NCBI GenBank assembly: GCA_030596265.1
Contig: JAUVKM010000172.1
Location: forward strand, 1 to 5,405
DNA: 5,405 bases
Direction: 5' to 3'
Source: Candidatus Cloacimonadota bacterium
GTDB taxonomy: Bacteria > Cloacimonadota > Cloacimonadia > Cloacimonadales > TCS61
Shown here: positions 3,794 to 5,405 of the stretch, piece by piece
Position numbering within the stretch: position 1 is the first letter of the stretch
Layout of the letters: each line of letters starts with the position of its first letter
Position numbers and translations under genes: made by a program
Notes under the pieces: generated by a model
Seen by the model: the letters and a program-made list of their open reading frames with translations, nothing else
Databases searched by the model: none
Told to the model about the DNA's origin: nothing

Positions 3794-5405
3794 CTAAAAA
3801 TCCGGTGTTAAACTTATATAATAAGCCGGCTTACTAAAATTCTCAAGATCGGTATTCCAGGCTACATCAAATTTTAATACAAAATAACCCAAGTTTAATC
3901 TGGGTCCAAATCCAAAAGATAATTTCAAATCTTCTAATTTATTATTATTTGTTAATTTAAGATATTCATTTTCATCCCAAATACTTCCAGCATCAATAAA
4001 AGCACTACCGCGTATCTGATAGAAATACATGGGGAAAGGAAAGGACATTTGCAAATTATCAATAAACGGATATCTAAGTTCGGCAGAAACCAGAAATTTG
4101 TTCCTGCCAATATAATCTTCGGTAAGTCCACGTACACCATTGTAATAATCCATCGAGAATTTCTGGTTTGTATCCCCTTGTATCGTTCCACCACTAAATC
4201 TAAAAGCAAAAGCATATCTTTTTGCAAAGAAGAGGTATTTTCTTAAATCAGCATAAAGAATCGTATAATCTTTTTCAGTTGAAAAGCTGTGATTAATAAG
4301 AAGTGCCTTCCGTGAACCTGAGATAGGACCTACACTCCCATAAATAGCATTATCATGAACTAATGTAAGTTGGGGAGCATAAATATATTCTGTCTCTTCT
4401 GTTTCCAAACCCTCTTCTGCGGCAAATCCCGGATCAAGATATTCCAGTTTCCAATCATTTCCATCCCACCAGTCCCGCTTCAATATTTTGGAAGAAAATA
4501 TATTTTCAAAATCAAGTCTCCAAAATTTATTAAATGGATAACGCAGAATGGAGTAAGCTCCAAAATTATATTCTCGTACCCGAAAGAAATCCTCATTGTT
4601 GCTTCCTTCGTATAAGATCTGATAAATCCATTCATCACTCAGATAAAATCCGCCATAACCATGATCTACCCGTCTTTTCAAATTCATATAAGTAAGCACA
4701 ACATCAGAAGCGCTTAAGTCTCCCGTAATTCCTAATTGAACTCCAATTGCATGATTTCCCATTAGATCGGAGAGACCAAACTGTAATTGAGCGTAAGTTC
4801 CACTAGAAGGAGAATAAGCAGCTCCACCCCAAAGATAATCCAGCGCAAATTTTGGTTTATAAGCAGAACTCAATGGCTCATTCGGCTCTGTGGGTTTCTT
4901 ATCCAGATCCAAATTATATGCCTTATTCACACTATCTACCTGCGTGAAATTCCCAATATCTATCTTTGTAACCTTATGTGAATATTCGGGTAATTCTTTC
5001 TTGAACTTCTTATCCTGTTTACCAAAAACATTATACCTGTCTAACCTGAATCTCTCATAGAAATCATCCACAAATTCAAATTCAACCGGTTTGGAATATT
5101 CGGTGTATGTTAAATTATCAAGTGGATTGGATAGAGAATAAATATCCCAGCCACCATTGAAAAAAGCCGAGAAGATAAGTTCACTATTATCTATAGAAAT
5201 ATCCGGTGCAAATATTCCCCCATGAACATTAGTTATCTTAGCTCTCAACCCACTTGCAATTTTTATTACATCGCAATTCGAAGTGGTCTCACTCTCACTT
5301 ACAAATATAATGTTCTCACCTGTCTTATCCCAAATTGGAAAACTGTTTTTTTGAGGATCATGCGTTACTTGGTAGAACTTATCTTCATTGAGATCATAAT
5401 AAAAA
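3794..5405 (-). CDS. TolB-like propeller plus Omp85-type barrel outer-membrane protein, N-terminus outside window
   Basis: The last 536 residues of a minus-strand protein are visible; the frame stays open to the window edge, so a TTG at 5246-5248 is internal and not the start. The visible N-terminus contains two PD40/TolB-like blades: FPIWDKTGENIIFVSES (22-38), and FAPDISIDNSELIFSAF continuing to GGWDIY (65-89). A linker follows. From about residue 182 the sequence becomes a beta-barrel: YKPKFALDY (182-190), FGLSDLMGNH (209-218), then alternating aromatic strands. The Omp85/surface-antigen signature GVRGLTEDYIG appears at 423-433, with VRG at 424-426 as in the conserved barrel loop. ELRYPF (442-447), FIDAGSIWD (469-477) and a terminal Phe536 follow, the last being a typical signal for barrel insertion. 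An acidic loop (EEGLETEETE, 330-339) is probably extracellular or turn sequence. The protein would sit in the outer membrane with a periplasmic propeller. No POTRA repeats are visible, so a BamA role in assembly is not supported; the substrate is unknown. It is convergent with the PLD-like gene. Confidence 0.87.
   Translation of the reverse strand, partial: FYYDLNEDKFYQVTHDPQKNSFPIWDKTGENIIFVSESETTSNCDVIKIASGLRAKITNVHGGIFAPDISIDNSELIFSAFFNGGWDIYSLSNPLDNLTYTEYSKPVEFEFVDDFYERFRLDRYNVFGKQDKKFKKELPEYSHKVTKIDIGNFTQVDSVNKAYNLDLDKKPTEPNEPLSSAYKPKFALDYLWGGAAYSPSSGTYAQLQFGLSDLMGNHAIGVQLGITGDLSASDVVLTYMNLKRRVDHGYGGFYLSDEWIYQILYEGSNNEDFFRVREYNFGAYSILRYPFNKFWRLDFENIFSSKILKRDWWDGNDWKLEYLDPGFAAEEGLETEETEYIYAPQLTLVHDNAIYGSVGPISGSRKALLINHSFSTEKDYTILYADLRKYLFFAKRYAFAFRFSGGTIQGDTNQKFSMDYYNGVRGLTEDYIGRNKFLVSAELRYPFIDNLQMSFPFPMYFYQIRGSAFIDAGSIWDENEYLKLTNNNKLEDLKLSFGFGPRLNLGYFVLKFDVAWNTDLENFSKPAYYISLTPDF

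Noticed and set aside
4370..4615. Plus-strand open frames within the outer-membrane protein gene (also 4049-4246 and 4787-4981)
   Set aside because: These are antisense to a protein with clear barrel and propeller motifs, and show no recognisable family or ribosome binding site.

Overview
The window reads as chromosomal DNA of a low-GC, Gram-negative bacterium of the Fibrobacterota-Chlorobiota-Bacteroidota (FCB) type. Three things suggest this. The GlmM-like mutase has the WNA(L/M)KF and GEGNGG signatures that I associate with Bacteroidota-type enzymes. An outer-membrane protein combines a TolB-like propeller with an Omp85-type barrel. The spacers are full of short hairpin repeats of kinds I recall from environmental FCB genomes (Cloacimonadota-like would fit). 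The exact phylum is an inference.

Layout. Bases 1-849 (+) hold the C-terminal end of a UvrD/AddA-type helicase-nuclease: helicase motif VI followed by a complete RecB-family nuclease domain. Its N-terminus lies outside the window. A 192-base spacer packed with palindromes leads to a complete GlmM-like phosphohexomutase (1042-2385, +), which would supply glucosamine-1-phosphate for cell-wall and LPS synthesis. Next comes a 351-base spacer with at least four hairpins, a possible 21-codon leader ORF and a palindrome. It precedes a very AT-rich gene for a 262-residue protein with a single PLD-like (HxK...N) motif and an unassigned C-terminal half (2737-3525, +). A 268-base spacer carries several known-type dispersed repeats, two of them as an inverted pair. 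The rest (3794-5405, -) is the propeller/barrel outer-membrane protein, convergent with the PLD-like gene and cut at its N-terminus by the window end.

The four genes do not form an obvious operon or pathway: DNA repair, envelope precursor synthesis, an orphan PLD-like protein and an outer-membrane protein. The housekeeping genes look ordinary. The points worth following are the compositionally foreign PLD-like gene with its unusual upstream region, and the dense intergenic palindromes. The latter share a pattern of conserved architecture with differing, self-complementary arms. I found no CRISPR array, tRNA, rRNA, insertion sequence or clearly recognisable defence system.
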